Source: Bordetella sp. BOR01
GTDB lineage: Bacteria; Pseudomonadota; Gammaproteobacteria; Burkholderiales; Burkholderiaceae_B
Direction of reading: 5' to 3'
Assembly: GCF_019218885.1 (NCBI RefSeq)
Contig: NZ_JAHUWT010000001.1
Coordinates: 1,550,001 to 1,614,000 of the forward strand
DNA: 64,000 nucleotides
The notes beneath the pieces were generated by a model. The model made no database searches and was not told the origin of the DNA. It was given only the letters and a program-made list of their open reading frames with translations. Position numbers and translations under genes: made by a program. Positions 9,673 through 19,554 of the stretch are shown here, in pieces (position 1 is the first letter of the stretch; each line of letters opens with the position of its first letter).

Positions 9673-10488
9673 ATGCAGCACTACTACGAACGCGACGGCT
9701 TGCGCCTGAGCTACTACCTGGATGACTTTACCGATCCCTGGAAACGCCAGCCCACGCTGCTGTTGCTGCACGGGGCCATGGCCAATGCGCAGCGATTCTA
9801 TTCGTGGGTGCCCGGCCTGAGCCGGGACTACCGCGTGGTGCGCGCCGACCTGCGCGGGCATGGGCTTTCCGAAGTTCCAGGCGAGCACCAGCCGCTGGAC
9901 TTGCAGGTGCTTACGGCCGATATCCTGGCCTTGCTGGACCACCTGGGTTGCGAGCGCGCCCACGTGGTGGGCAACTCGGCCGGCGGCTACGTGGGCCAGC
10001 ACCTGGCCATGCAGCATGCCGGGCGCGTCGAGACGCTGGCGCTGTTCGGGTCGGCACCGGGCCTGCGCAACAGCCAGGCCTCGACCTGGCTCGAGCGCGT
10101 GGCCAAGCGGGGCCTGCGGCAGTTCCTGGCCGATACCATCGATGACCGCTTCCCGCCGGAATTGGTTGGCACCGCGCAGTGCGAACAGTTTCTCGATGCG
10201 CTCTCCAAGCATGACATGGCCTACATCGGCCGATTCGTCGGCTATATGGCGCAGCAGGAGTGGGGCGACCAACTGCATCGCATCACGTGCCCGACCATGG
10301 TGGTGATTCCCGGTGCCGGCCGCATCGGTGCCATGGACGCCTACCAGCCGATGCGCGACAACGTGAAGCAGGCCGAGATCCTGGTCTACGAGGGCGAACG
10401 GCACAGTATCTGCGAATACCTGCCGCAGCGCTGCGTCGCCGACCTGCGCAGCTTCCTGGCTCGCCACGGCGGGCCGGCCTGGCCTTGA
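9673..10488 (+). CDS. Alpha/beta-fold hydrolase
   Basis: This 271-residue protein has an alpha/beta hydrolase core: oxyanion motif LLLHGAMAN (29-37), the strand with RADLRGHG, and the nucleophile elbow VVGNSAGG with Ser102. A C-terminal histidine region (GERHS) follows. It has no signal peptide. I chose the ATG at 9673 because AGGAAGGA lies just upstream. Another ATG at 9646 overlaps the preceding stop and would add nine residues. It lies in the catabolic operon and may hydrolyse an ester, lactone or C-C bond formed in the same pathway. The substrate is unknown. Confidence 0.9.
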   Translation: MQHYYERDGLRLSYYLDDFTDPWKRQPTLLLLHGAMANAQRFYSWVPGLSRDYRVVRADLRGHGLSEVPGEHQPLDLQVLTADILALLDHLGCERAHVVGNSAGGYVGQHLAMQHAGRVETLALFGSAPGLRNSQASTWLERVAKRGLRQFLADTIDDRFPPELVGTAQCEQFLDALSKHDMAYIGRFVGYMAQQEWGDQLHRITCPTMVVIPGAGRIGAMDAYQPMRDNVKQAEILVYEGERHSICEYLPQRCVADLRSFLARHGGPAWP

Positions 10489-10511
10489 TCAACCGTTGCC
10501 CGAGCCCTGTC

Positions 10512-11963
10512 ATGGACATTGAAGAGTATTTGCGGCACGACGGCCTATCGCTGGCCGCGCAACTGCGCCAAGGCACCACCGAGCCGCGCGCGCTGATGCA
10601 ATGCGCCATCGAACTGGCCCGCCAGCGCGCCGAACCCCTGAATGCGCTGTGCTATCCCGACTATGACGCGGCACTGGAACGTGCCGCCGCCTGCAAGCCC
10701 ACGGGCGTGTTCGGTGGCCTGCCTTTCTTGCTGAAAGACTCCGGCCTGGCCTGCGATCGCCTGCCGTCCAGCATCGGCCTGGCCCTTTACAAAGACACGC
10801 ATTTTTCCGGCAACGCCACGCTGGTTGATCGTTTCGACGCCGCGGGCCTGGTGCCGTTTGCCCGCAGCACGGTACCGGCGTTATGCATGGCTCCCACTAC
10901 CGAGGCCACGGTCAATGGCGGGCCCACCCGCAACCCGTGGGCACCGGACCGCTCGGCTGGAGGTTCCAGCGGCGGCGCGGCGGTGGCGGTCGCCACCGGC
11001 GTGGTGCCGCTGGCCCATGGCAGCGATGGTGGCGGGTCGATACGGATACCGGCCTCGTGCTGCGGGGTGTTCGGCCTGAAGCCCAGCCGCGGCCTGGTGC
11101 CGCTGGGCCCGGCGCGCGGCGAGGCCTGGGGCGGCATGGCGGGCGATGGCGTGCTGAGCCGCAGCGTGCGAGATACGGCCGCGGCGCTCGATGCCATTGC
11201 AGGAATGGAACCGGGCGCGCCGTATGCGGCGCCGACGGCACCTGGCGGCGGTTACCTGGCCGCCTTGGCGCAGCCATTCGAGCGGCCGCTGCGCATCGGG
11301 GTATGGCAACAGGCCTGGGACGGCATCGAAGTCGATCCGGCCTGCACGGCGGCACTTGCGCACGCCGAAACGCTATGCCGGCAGTTGGGCCATGCCACTG
11401 CGCCCATGCCGGCGCCGGCGCTGGATTACGCAGCCTTCGTGCGGGCCCATATCGGGATTCTGTGCACGCATATCGCACTCGGGGTCGATGCCCGGCTTGC
11501 CGGCCTGCAACGCGGCCTGCGCGACGACGACCTGGAGCCGGCCATCCTCGATGGTTATCGACGCGCACGCCAGATCGGCGCCACCGATTACGCGGGCATG
11601 ATCCAGACACTGCACGCGATAGGGCGCAGCATGGCTGCCGCCATGAGTGGCTACGATCTGGTGCTTTCGCCCACATTGACCCGCCCGCCGGTGGCGTTGG
11701 GTGAAATGAGCATGGCAGGCGACTTCGTGCCGTTCCGGCAGAAGGTTGCCCGCTATACGACGTTCCTGGCGGTCATCAATGCTTCGGGGCAGCCGGCGGC
11801 CAGCCTGCCCCTGTATACCGACGCGCAGGGCTTGCCCATCGGCGTGCAACTGATCGGCGCCCTGGGGCGCGACGACCTGGTGCTGCGACTGGCCGCAGAG
11901 CTCGAGCGCGCGGCGCCGTGGGCAAGCCGGTTTCCGCCGATAAAGCGCCAGGCGCCGCGCTAA
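10512..11963 (+). CDS. Amidase-signature family amidase
   Basis: This 483-residue protein has the complete amidase-signature Ser-cisSer-Lys triad. Lys75 lies in LLKDS, Ser152 in SAGGSSGG and Ser176 in GSDGGGSIRIP, and the 24-residue spacing between the serines is as in known family members. These enzymes hydrolyse carboxamides to acid and ammonia in the cytoplasm. It follows the alpha/beta hydrolase by 23 nt in the operon. Because no gatB or gatC is near, a GatA role is unlikely. By context it may process a half-amide released by the NodB-fold enzyme. Confidence 0.93.
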   Translation: MDIEEYLRHDGLSLAAQLRQGTTEPRALMQCAIELARQRAEPLNALCYPDYDAALERAAACKPTGVFGGLPFLLKDSGLACDRLPSSIGLALYKDTHFSGNATLVDRFDAAGLVPFARSTVPALCMAPTTEATVNGGPTRNPWAPDRSAGGSSGGAAVAVATGVVPLAHGSDGGGSIRIPASCCGVFGLKPSRGLVPLGPARGEAWGGMAGDGVLSRSVRDTAAALDAIAGMEPGAPYAAPTAPGGGYLAALAQPFERPLRIGVWQQAWDGIEVDPACTAALAHAETLCRQLGHATAPMPAPALDYAAFVRAHIGILCTHIALGVDARLAGLQRGLRDDDLEPAILDGYRRARQIGATDYAGMIQTLHAIGRSMAAAMSGYDLVLSPTLTRPPVALGEMSMAGDFVPFRQKVARYTTFLAVINASGQPAASLPLYTDAQGLPIGVQLIGALGRDDLVLRLAAELERAAPWASRFPPIKRQAPR

Positions 11964-11996
11964 AGCGCGGTATGCCATTCATTGAACGGACAACAC

Positions 11997-12785
11997 ATGC
12001 ACGCTGACATGAACCCGGGCGCATCGGCCGGCAGGCTGGCGGGGCGGGCGGCGCTGGTCACCGGGGCGGCAGGCGGCATCGGCAGTGCCGCCGCCTTGCG
12101 CTTCGCAGGCGAGGGCGCCGCGGTCGCGCTGCTGGATCGCCGCACCGATGTCGTCGAGCAACTCGCCGGCCGGATCGTGGGCGCGGGCGGGCAGGCGATC
12201 GCGCTGGCGGCCGACGTGACCGATGATGATGGCGTACGGCAGGCCGTGGCCCGCGCCGTGGAGGCATTTGGCAAGATCGACCTGTTGTTCAACTGCGCGG
12301 GCGGATCCGTGGCGGGCGACACCGCCGTCGAGAAGATCGATCTCGCGTTGTGGGATCGCACTCTGCAGCTGGACCTGAACGGCACTATGCTGTGCTGCCG
12401 CCATGCCGTGCCGGTCATCGTGCAGGCGGGCGGTGGCACGGTGGTGAATATGTCGTCGGGAGCCGGCCTGCGGGGAACCTTTGCCGGGCATGCCTATACC
12501 GCCGCAAAGGGGGCGGTAATTGCGCTGACACGAGCCCTGGCGGCCGAATATGCGCCGCACGGCGTGCGTGTCAATGCGATTTGCGCGGGCCGCATCCGTA
12601 CCGAACGCATCCTGCGCAACCTGGACGCCGGCAGGCCGGCGCGGCCCGAGGTGGCCGCGCGGTATCCGTGCCACGAAGGCGACCCGGCAGACATTGCCAA
12701 TATCGCGTTGTTCCTGGCCAGCGACGAATCGCGCATGATCACCGGCGAGGCCATCGCCGCCAACGGCGGCTACGCAGCATTCTGA
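11997..12785 (+). CDS. Short-chain dehydrogenase/reductase
   Basis: This 262-residue classical SDR has the nucleotide-binding glycine motif TGAAGGIG (22-29), the NAG-like segment NCAGG (99-103), catalytic Ser154 (NMSS) and the pair Tyr167/Lys171 (YTAAK). The C-terminal ITGEAIAANGGYAAF is typical. It probably oxidises or reduces a hydroxyl or keto group in the pathway encoded by the operon. The start is the ATG at 11997 with ACGGA upstream; an in-frame TTG 15 nt earlier is less likely. It is the last gene of the operon and converges on gspF with only 6 nt between the stops. Confidence 0.9.
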   Translation: MHADMNPGASAGRLAGRAALVTGAAGGIGSAAALRFAGEGAAVALLDRRTDVVEQLAGRIVGAGGQAIALAADVTDDDGVRQAVARAVEAFGKIDLLFNCAGGSVAGDTAVEKIDLALWDRTLQLDLNGTMLCCRHAVPVIVQAGGGTVVNMSSGAGLRGTFAGHAYTAAKGAVIALTRALAAEYAPHGVRVNAICAGRIRTERILRNLDAGRPARPEVAARYPCHEGDPADIANIALFLASDESRMITGEAIAANGGYAAF

Positions 12786-12791
12786 AGCCGC

Positions 12792-13997
12792 CTATCGCAC
12801 AAGCTGGTTCATCTCCAGAATCGGCATCATCACCGCCAGCACGATCAGCAGCACGAAACCGCCCATCAGCAGGATGAGCAGCGGCTCGAGCAATGCCGTC
12901 ATGGCCATGGCGCGGCGCTCGAGGTCGCGCGACAAGTTCTGTGCGCCGCGTTCCAGCAGTTCCGGCAGGCGGCCGGTTTTCTCGCCGCTGGCGATCAGGT
13001 GGATCAGCAGCGTGGGGAACACCTTCTGCGCCGCCAGTGCCGCCGCCAGCGGCGCGCCTTGGCGCACGCGCTCGGCGGCGTCGTCCACGGCCGCGCGCAG
13101 GCGGTCATTGCCCAATGTGCGGCGTGCCGCGTTCAGGGCGCCCAGCAGGCTGACGCCGCTGCTGCTCAAGATCGCCAGGGTAGACGCGAAGCGCGCGGTA
13201 TCCACCCCCAGCACGAAACGGCCGATCACCGGCAGGCGCAGCAGGCGGGCATGCCAGGCTTCGCGGCGCGCCGGCGCGCGCAACGCGGCCCGCCACAACA
13301 TGAATGCGGCCACGCCGCCCACTGACGTGGCCCAGCCCCAGTGGCGCACGAAGTCGCTCAGCGCCAACATGATGCGCGTCAGCAATGGCAACTGTTGGTG
13401 GGCGTGGTCGAATGCGGTGATGACCTGCGGCACCACATAGCCCAGCAAGAACGCCACGATCACCACCGATACGCACGCCACCACGGCTGGGTAGATGAAC
13501 GCGGTCATTACCTTGCTGCGCAGCGCATTGCGTTCTTCGATATAGTCCGCCAGTTTCTCCATCACCAGCGCCAGGTCGCCCGACTCTTCGCCGGCAGCCA
13601 CCAGCGCGCGATAGATCTCGGGAAAATCGCGCGGCCGGGTGGCCAGCGCATCGGCCAGGCGATAACCGGCGCGGACTTCATCGCGCACGCCCGCCAGCGC
13701 GCCGGCGACATGGCGGCTTTCGGCTTGTTCCAGCGTGGCGCTCAGCGCGGCGTCCAGCGGCAGGCGCGCGGTCAGCAGGCTGGACAGTTGCCGCGTCAGC
13801 CATGCCAGTTCGCTATCGGACAGCCTGCGTTGCAGCAGGCTCGCGCCGCCCTGGCGCGATGCCGCCGGCGCCGTCGACAGCGGCAGCAGCCCACGGGCGC
13901 GCAGCTGATTGCGCGCCCCGCGCTCGGTTTCGGCATCGAGCGTGCCATGGACGATCTTGCCCACCAGGTCGGTGGCTTCATAGCGGAACGAGGGCAT
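12792..13997 (-). CDS. gspF: Type II secretion inner-membrane platform protein GspF
   Basis: This 401-residue protein has two tandem T2SF domains, each with its hydrophobic segments (about 165-190, 220-240 and a final one about 370-395). The conserved N-terminus FRYEATDLVGKIVHGTLDAE and the GERSG-like motif AAGEESGDL near residues 130-140 are present. GspF is the polytopic core of the pseudopilus assembly platform and contacts the GspE ATPase and GspL. Unusually, it is not next to gspE on the same strand. It lies on the minus strand and is divergent from gspD across a 125-nt gap, probably under its own promoter. Confidence 0.95.
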   Translation of the reverse strand: MPSFRYEATDLVGKIVHGTLDAETERGARNQLRARGLLPLSTAPAASRQGGASLLQRRLSDSELAWLTRQLSSLLTARLPLDAALSATLEQAESRHVAGALAGVRDEVRAGYRLADALATRPRDFPEIYRALVAAGEESGDLALVMEKLADYIEERNALRSKVMTAFIYPAVVACVSVVIVAFLLGYVVPQVITAFDHAHQQLPLLTRIMLALSDFVRHWGWATSVGGVAAFMLWRAALRAPARREAWHARLLRLPVIGRFVLGVDTARFASTLAILSSSGVSLLGALNAARRTLGNDRLRAAVDDAAERVRQGAPLAAALAAQKVFPTLLIHLIASGEKTGRLPELLERGAQNLSRDLERRAMAMTALLEPLLILLMGGFVLLIVLAVMMPILEMNQLVR

Positions 13998-14122
13998 GCG
14001 AAAAAGGCTCGTGATTTCCAGGGTTTCCAGCCCGCCACATTGACCTCCGATTATGACCGTAGTGTTTCAGAGGCACCCCGTATACTCGGCCGCAATTTCA
14101 CTGCTCTTGCTGTCGAGACCTC

Positions 14123-16753
14123 ATGCGCCGCCTTAGAAGAACCACCCTGGCCGTTCTGCTTGTCATTGCCCATGCCGTGGTGCCCTTGCCGCCTGCCCAG
14201 GCGCAAACTGCCGATCAGCGCGTCAGCCTGAATTTTGTCGATACGGATATTCCGGCGGTGCTGCGTGCCTTGTCGCTGTTCACGCAACGCAATTACCTCG
14301 TGGACCCGCGTGTGAAAGGCAAGCTGACGCTGGTGTCGGAGCGGCCGGTCGACCGCGGCACGGCATTGACAATGCTGGCGGGGGCATTGCGCATGCAGGG
14401 CTTTGCCATCGTCGAGGTCGACGGCGTGACGCGGGTGGTGCCCGAAGCCGATGCCAAGCTGCAGGGCAGTGCTGTGTTGGCCGAGGCGCCGCGCCGGACG
14501 GAGGCCCGGGCGGGGGCCTCGGCGCCGGCCCCGGTGCCCATGGCCGACTTCGCCCGCGATGCGCGTGGCAGCGAGATCGTGACGCGGGTGTTTGCGCTGA
14601 AGTACGAGAACGCCGCCAACTTGCTGCCGGTGCTGCGCCCGCTGGTACCGCCCAACAATCCCATCAATGCATATCCGGGCAACAACACCCTGGTGGTGAC
14701 CGACTATGCCGACAACCTGGAGCGCATTGCCCGGGTGATCGCGCGTATCGACGTGCCCAGCGCCATCGACACCGACGTGGTGCCGGTGAAATACGGTGTG
14801 GCCAGCGATCTGGCGACCTTGGCCACACAATTGCTGGACGCGCAGAGCGGCGACCCCACCCAGCGCATCGCCATGGTGGCCGACCCGCGCACCAACAGCG
14901 TGCTGATACGTGCCGGCAGCCCTGCGCGTACAGACCTGGCGCGCAAGTTGCTCGAAAAGCTGGATTCCGAACAGGCTCGTCCTGGCAACTTGCACGTGGT
15001 GTACTTGCGCAATGCCCAGGCTTCGCGCATGGCCGAAGTGCTGGGCGGATTGCTGAACTCTCAGGCATTGAACACCGGGGCCGGCGATCGCGGCATGGCG
15101 GGTGCCGGCCCGGCGGGCGGTGCCCCTTCGACGGGGCGCAGTACCAGCAATACCAATAACGCTGCTTCATCGCGAACGGTGGGCATGTCCGCCGGCAGCG
15201 GCAGCTCTGGTTCCGGCGGGCTGGGGAGCAGCTCGTTCGGCCAGCAGCAGCAGATCGAGCGCGACGACGGCGGCGCGGGCCAGGCGGTGTCGTATTCGGG
15301 CGGCGGCGCCACGATACAGGCCGATCCGTCCACCAACACGCTGATCGTTTCCGCGCCCGAGCCGTTGTACCGCAGCCTGCGCGAGGTGATCGACCAACTG
15401 GACCAGCGCCGGGCGCAGGTGCTGGTGGAAAGCCTGATTGTCGAAGTCAGCCAAGAAACGGCCGCCGAGTTCGGCATTCAGTGGATGACGGGCGCCGGCA
15501 GCCTGGATGGCAGCGGTTTTATCGGCGGCACCAACCTGGGGGGCAGCGGCATTGGCAGCGCGGGAACGGGCGCCACCACGCTGGACGCGCTGGGCCGAGG
15601 CCTGACGCTGGGCCTGGTCAAGGGCACCGTTGATGTCCTGGGCAACCAGGTCATCAACCTGAACGTGCTGGCGCGCGCGCTGCAGAACACCGGCGAGGCC
15701 AATATCCTGTCCACGCCCAACCTGTTGACGCTGGACAACGAGCAAGCCAGCATCCTGGTGGGCAAGACCGTGCCGTTCGTTACGGGCCAGTATGTGACTT
15801 CGGGCAGCGACGGCAGCGGCAACCCGTTCCAGACCATCGAGCGCGAAGATATCGGCCTGAAGTTGAATATCCGCCCGCAAATCTCCGAAGGCGGAGCGGT
15901 GAAACTGGATATCTACCAGGAAGTCAGCAGCATCGACGAGGCCAGTTCCAGCGAGACCACCGGCCTGGTCACCAACAAGCGCGCCATCGACACCAGCGTG
16001 CTGGTCGATGACGGCCAGATCATCGTGCTGGGCGGCCTGCTGGAAGACAGCGTCAGCACGACCACCAACGCCGTGCCCGGCCTGAGCTCGATTCCCTTGC
16101 TGGGCGCGCTGTTTCGCTATGATTCGCGCAAGCGCACCAAGAGCAATTTGATGGTGTTCCTGCGGCCTTATGTGGTGCGCGACGCGCGCGACAGCGCCAA
16201 CGTCACGCTGAACCGCTACGACTACATGCGGCGCGCGCAAAGCCAGGCCCAGCCCGGCAAGCATTGGTTGTTGCCGGACGTGCAGGCGCCCCTGCTGCCG
16301 CCGGCGCAGGTACAATCGGTGGGCAGCCGCGCCGACTACGACATGCGTCCCGAATCTGCGGCCGACACCATGCGCCGTCAGCCGCCGCGCACCGTCGAAA
16401 CGTACCGGGTCCGCCAATTGCCCGAGCCGCCGGGTGGGTCCGACCCCAGCTTGCCGATCCGCGCCAATCTGCCGCTGGGGGTCAGTATCGCCACCGATCC
16501 ATCGGCCCTGTATGCGGAAACGCGCCAGGATACGACGATTTTGCAGATCGCCTCGGTAAATGACCAGACCGCCGCGGAAAGCATCGCCAAGCGCGTGCGC
16601 ATCAGCGGCCTGAGCGCCTATGTGCAAGTGGGCCCGGGCGGGCAGGGCTACGTGGTGCGCTCGGACGTGGCGCGCGACTCCACCACTGTCGATACGGCGG
16701 TGGCCCTGCTGAAAGAGCTGGGCTATCGCGCTGAGCTGGTGACCCATCTGTGA
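14123..16753 (+). CDS. gspD: Type II secretion secretin GspD with a SPOR-like C-terminal extension
   Basis: This 876-residue outer-membrane secretin is longer than the roughly 650-770 residues usual for GspD. A signal peptide (about 1-28, ending PPAQAQ) leads into the N0 domain ([18 protein letters not shown]), followed by N1-N3. A Gly/Ser/Asn-rich linker (about 320-375) lies within N3, and the secretin beta-barrel domain spans about 430-690 ([26 protein letters not shown]). A Pro-rich stretch follows. The last 73 or so residues (about 804-876) have a beta-alpha-beta-beta-alpha-beta pattern matching SPOR peptidoglycan-binding domains. Its stop overlaps the gspE GTG start as GTGA. Confidence 0.95.
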   Translation: MRRLRRTTLAVLLVIAHAVVPLPPAQAQTADQRVSLNFVDTDIPAVLRALSLFTQRNYLVDPRVKGKLTLVSERPVDRGTALTMLAGALRMQGFAIVEVDGVTRVVPEADAKLQGSAVLAEAPRRTEARAGASAPAPVPMADFARDARGSEIVTRVFALKYENAANLLPVLRPLVPPNNPINAYPGNNTLVVTDYADNLERIARVIARIDVPSAIDTDVVPVKYGVASDLATLATQLLDAQSGDPTQRIAMVADPRTNSVLIRAGSPARTDLARKLLEKLDSEQARPGNLHVVYLRNAQASRMAEVLGGLLNSQALNTGAGDRGMAGAGPAGGAPSTGRSTSNTNNAASSRTVGMSAGSGSSGSGGLGSSSFGQQQQIERDDGGAGQAVSYSGGGATIQADPSTNTLIVSAPEPLYRSLREVIDQLDQRRAQVLVESLIVEVSQETAAEFGIQWMTGAGSLDGSGFIGGTNLGGSGIGSAGTGATTLDALGRGLTLGLVKGTVDVLGNQVINLNVLARALQNTGEANILSTPNLLTLDNEQASILVGKTVPFVTGQYVTSGSDGSGNPFQTIEREDIGLKLNIRPQISEGGAVKLDIYQEVSSIDEASSSETTGLVTNKRAIDTSVLVDDGQIIVLGGLLEDSVSTTTNAVPGLSSIPLLGALFRYDSRKRTKSNLMVFLRPYVVRDARDSANVTLNRYDYMRRAQSQAQPGKHWLLPDVQAPLLPPAQVQSVGSRADYDMRPESAADTMRRQPPRTVETYRVRQLPEPPGGSDPSLPIRANLPLGVSIATDPSALYAETRQDTTILQIASVNDQTAAESIAKRVRISGLSAYVQVGPGGQGYVVRSDVARDSTTVDTAVALLKELGYRAELVTHL

Positions 16754-18180
16754 GCGCATATCCTTTGCCCTACACCTGGGCGCGAACGCAGCGCGCGGTG
16801 CTGCTGCTGCGCCCGGGCGCTTCGCAGTTGACCACCAGCGCGCGCACGCCGGCCTGGGCGGTGCGCGAGATCCTGCGCTGCCATGGCGAGGTGCCGGTGG
16901 CCGAAGTATCGGACGAAGCGCTGGAAACCTTGCTCAACGCCGCCTACAGCGACAGCGCCGACGCGGCCTCGGTGATGGGCGTGGCCGAGAACGAGATCGA
17001 TCTGGACCGCCTGCTGCAGGACATTCCCGAAGTGGCCGACCTGCTCGAAACGCAGGATGACGCGCCAGTGATCCGCATGATCAACGCCTTGTTCGCGCAA
17101 GCCGCGCGCGATGGCGCCAGCGACATGCACATCGAGCCGTATGAGCATCACTCGGTGGTGCGCTATCGCGTCGACGGCGTGCTGCGCGACGTGGTCAGTC
17201 CGCGCAAGGCACTGCATTCGGCGCTGATATCGCGCATCAAGATCATGGCCAACCTGGACATCGCTGAAAAGCGCTTGCCGCAGGATGGCCGCATCGCCCT
17301 GCGCGTGGGAGGGCGGCCCATCGACGTGCGCGTGTCGACCCTGCCTACCGGCCATGGCGAGCGCGCCGTGCTACGCCTGCTGGACAAAGAGGCGGGACGG
17401 CTGCAGCTTGAAAAACTGGGCATGAGCCCGTTGGTGCTGGCCCAGCTGGATACGTTGATCCGCCAGCCGCACGGCATCGTGCTGGTCACCGGCCCGACCG
17501 GCAGCGGCAAGACCACCACGCTGTATGCGGCCCTGTCGCGGCTGGACGCGTCGACCAGCAATATCCTGACGGTGGAAGACCCGATCGAATACGACCTGGC
17601 CGGCATCAGCCAGACGCAGGTCAATGCGAAGATCGACATGACTTTCGCGCTGGCGCTGCGCGCGATCCTGCGCCAGGATCCGGACGTGATCATGATCGGC
17701 GAGATCCGCGATCTGGAAACCGCGCAGATCGCGGTTCAGGCGTCGCTGACGGGCCACCTGGTGCTGGCCACGCTGCACACCAACGACGCGACTTCGGCCG
17801 TGACGCGCCTGGTGGACATGGGGGTCGAGCCCTTTCTGCTGGCTTCGTCGCTGCTGGGTGTGCTGGCACAGCGCCTGGTGCGCCGGCTATGCCCGCAATG
17901 CCGCAGGCCCGATACCTTGCCCGATGGCACGGTGGTGTACCGGCCAGTGGGGTGCGAGGCCTGCAACCATACGGGTTACAGCGGCCGCTCGGGCATCCAT
18001 GAGCTGTTTGCCGTCGACGATAATGTGCGTCACCTGATCCACGCGGGGCGCGACGAGCAGGCCTTGCGCGCGCAGGCGTTGCGCTCCGGCATGCGCACGC
18101 TGCGCGATGATGGGCAGCGTTGGGTCGAGGCCGGAATGACCTCGCCGGAAGAAATCGTACGCGTGACGCGCGACGCCTGA
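16750..18180 (+). CDS. gspE: Type II secretion ATPase GspE
   Basis: This 476-residue cytoplasmic hexameric ATPase powers pseudopilus assembly. Walker A is GPTGSGKTT (about 248-256), followed by an Asp box (LTVEDPIEY), Walker B ([10 protein letters not shown]) and a His box (ATLHTND). The zinc-binding Cys quartet of the GspE family is complete: Cys381, Cys384, Cys402 and Cys405. The N-terminal N1E region, which binds GspL, is relatively short. The GTG start overlaps the gspD stop by four bases, so the two genes are translationally coupled. It converges with gspN, leaving 10 nt between stops. Confidence 0.96.
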   Translation: MSAYPLPYTWARTQRAVLLLRPGASQLTTSARTPAWAVREILRCHGEVPVAEVSDEALETLLNAAYSDSADAASVMGVAENEIDLDRLLQDIPEVADLLETQDDAPVIRMINALFAQAARDGASDMHIEPYEHHSVVRYRVDGVLRDVVSPRKALHSALISRIKIMANLDIAEKRLPQDGRIALRVGGRPIDVRVSTLPTGHGERAVLRLLDKEAGRLQLEKLGMSPLVLAQLDTLIRQPHGIVLVTGPTGSGKTTTLYAALSRLDASTSNILTVEDPIEYDLAGISQTQVNAKIDMTFALALRAILRQDPDVIMIGEIRDLETAQIAVQASLTGHLVLATLHTNDATSAVTRLVDMGVEPFLLASSLLGVLAQRLVRRLCPQCRRPDTLPDGTVVYRPVGCEACNHTGYSGRSGIHELFAVDDNVRHLIHAGRDEQALRAQALRSGMRTLRDDGQRWVEAGMTSPEEIVRVTRDA

Positions 18181-18190
18181 CAGGGCCGTA

Positions 18191-18940
18191 TCAGGGCGGG
18201 GTGCCGAAATGGCTCTTGCCGTCCGATACCGGCCCCAGCGCGTTCAGCAGGCCGATCAGCGCGGCGCGCTGGGCGTCGCTGGCCTGTTCGGCCGGTTCCG
18301 CGGTGCCGCTGAAGCGCAGGCGGCCGCGCTGTAATTGTCCTTGGCCTTGCACCGCCAACACACCGGAATCCGTACTCAGCGCCAGTCGTGCTGTGCCATT
18401 GTCGGCGCTGATGCGCAGCGTGTAATCGCCCAGCGGCCGGACGTGCGACAGCGCTGAACTGGCCTGGGTCCAGCGGCCCGTGGCCAGTGTGCCGGTCGCG
18501 GGCAGGCGGCCCAGCACGAAGGATTTCCATTCGACTTCGATCTGTCCGGCGGGCGCCACCGTGTTCAACGGCGCCCCGAAGGCTGTTAGCGCGCTGGCCG
18601 GCAGGCGCAGGTTCTGGCCGGAAACCGCAATGCCGGACCAGCCGGGTTGCACGCGCACGGGGCCGCGCAGCCATGCATGCGAGATTTCGACGGCACCGTT
18701 GCGCCATTGCCAATGCAGCGGCTCGGGCAGCAGTTGGCGCGCACCCGGAGGACCCAGCGCCAATAGGGCACTGCCGCGCCAAACGGTGCCGTCGGCGTCG
18801 GCCAGCGCGGCCATGGCGTCGTCGGGCAGGGCCAGCATCAGCCAGCGTGCCGGCAATACCGGCAGCGCGGCCAACAGGGCGCAGCACAGCGCCAGCGCCG
18901 CCAGCGGCAGCGAAAAGAAGGCAGGCAAGGGCAAGCGCAT
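18191..18940 (-). CDS. gspN: Type II secretion protein GspN
   Basis: This 249-residue protein has one N-terminal membrane anchor (about 8-35) and a periplasmic beta-rich domain with the GspN-like segments DGTVWRGSA and GQIEVEWK. GspN is an accessory component found in only some type II systems, and its role is not well defined. The start ATG overlaps the gspM stop (ATGA). It is the last gene of the gspC-N minus-strand operon. The assignment rests on position and fold pattern as much as on motifs, since the family is poorly conserved. Confidence 0.85.
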   Translation of the reverse strand: MRLPLPAFFSLPLAALALCCALLAALPVLPARWLMLALPDDAMAALADADGTVWRGSALLALGPPGARQLLPEPLHWQWRNGAVEISHAWLRGPVRVQPGWSGIAVSGQNLRLPASALTAFGAPLNTVAPAGQIEVEWKSFVLGRLPATGTLATGRWTQASSALSHVRPLGDYTLRISADNGTARLALSTDSGVLAVQGQGQLQRGRLRFSGTAEPAEQASDAQRAALIGLLNALGPVSDGKSHFGTPP

Positions 18941-19554
18941 CAGGGTTGGGTGGCGGGAAGCAGGGTCAGGGTGCCGTTCATGCGGCCGGGCAGGCGGCGT
19001 CCGGTCGGATGCGTGGCACGCGCCAGGTCGGCGCCTGACACCGACAGGCGCCAGTCACGCGCCGCCGTATCCAGCCAGCGGAACAGGGCCGCGGAAGAGG
19101 CCTCCCGCAATGTCAGCGTCGTGGCCGGCGCGGGGGAAGAGGCCGTTTTCTGGGCGCCGGACGAGGTTGCGGCCTCGGACAGCGACCAACTGTCATCGGG
19201 CAAACCTTCGCGGCGCAGGCTGGCGGCCAGTTCGGTCGCGGAAGGCGCTGCGCCCGCCGCAGTGCCGGCGCCCTGGCGGCGCAGGATGCGCACCTGGGCG
19301 GTCAGGTCGGCTACGGTGGCGGCCTGGGCGCGCAGGCCCGGCAGCTCCTGCCGCGCCCGCGTCATCGTGGACCAGGCCGGTTCGATCAGGATCAGGAAGA
19401 CGAAAGCCGCTGCCAGCAGGGCGCCGGCCACGGCCAGCAGCCGCTGTTCGCGCGGGGGCCGTTGTTCGTACCAGGCAACGGCGCGCTGGCGCCAGGCGGC
19501 GGCGCGGCGCATCCAGGGGGCCAGGGTTTCACGCAGGGAAGCAAACGCACTCAT
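18940..19554 (-). CDS. gspM: Type II secretion protein GspM
   Basis: This 204-residue protein has a short cytoplasmic N-terminus with the YEQRPPREQRLL pattern common in GspM. One membrane segment (about 40-60) is followed by a coiled-coil (TRARQELPGLRAQAATVADL) and a small periplasmic ferredoxin-like domain. GspM dimerises with GspL to link the ATPase to the pseudopilus. A low-complexity Ala/Gly/Ser/Thr stretch separates the coiled-coil from the C-terminal domain. It overlaps gspN downstream, and its ATG overlaps the end of gspL by 4 nt. Confidence 0.9.
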   Translation of the reverse strand: MSAFASLRETLAPWMRRAAAWRQRAVAWYEQRPPREQRLLAVAGALLAAAFVFLILIEPAWSTMTRARQELPGLRAQAATVADLTAQVRILRRQGAGTAAGAAPSATELAASLRREGLPDDSWSLSEAATSSGAQKTASSPAPATTLTLREASSAALFRWLDTAARDWRLSVSGADLARATHPTGRRLPGRMNGTLTLLPATQP

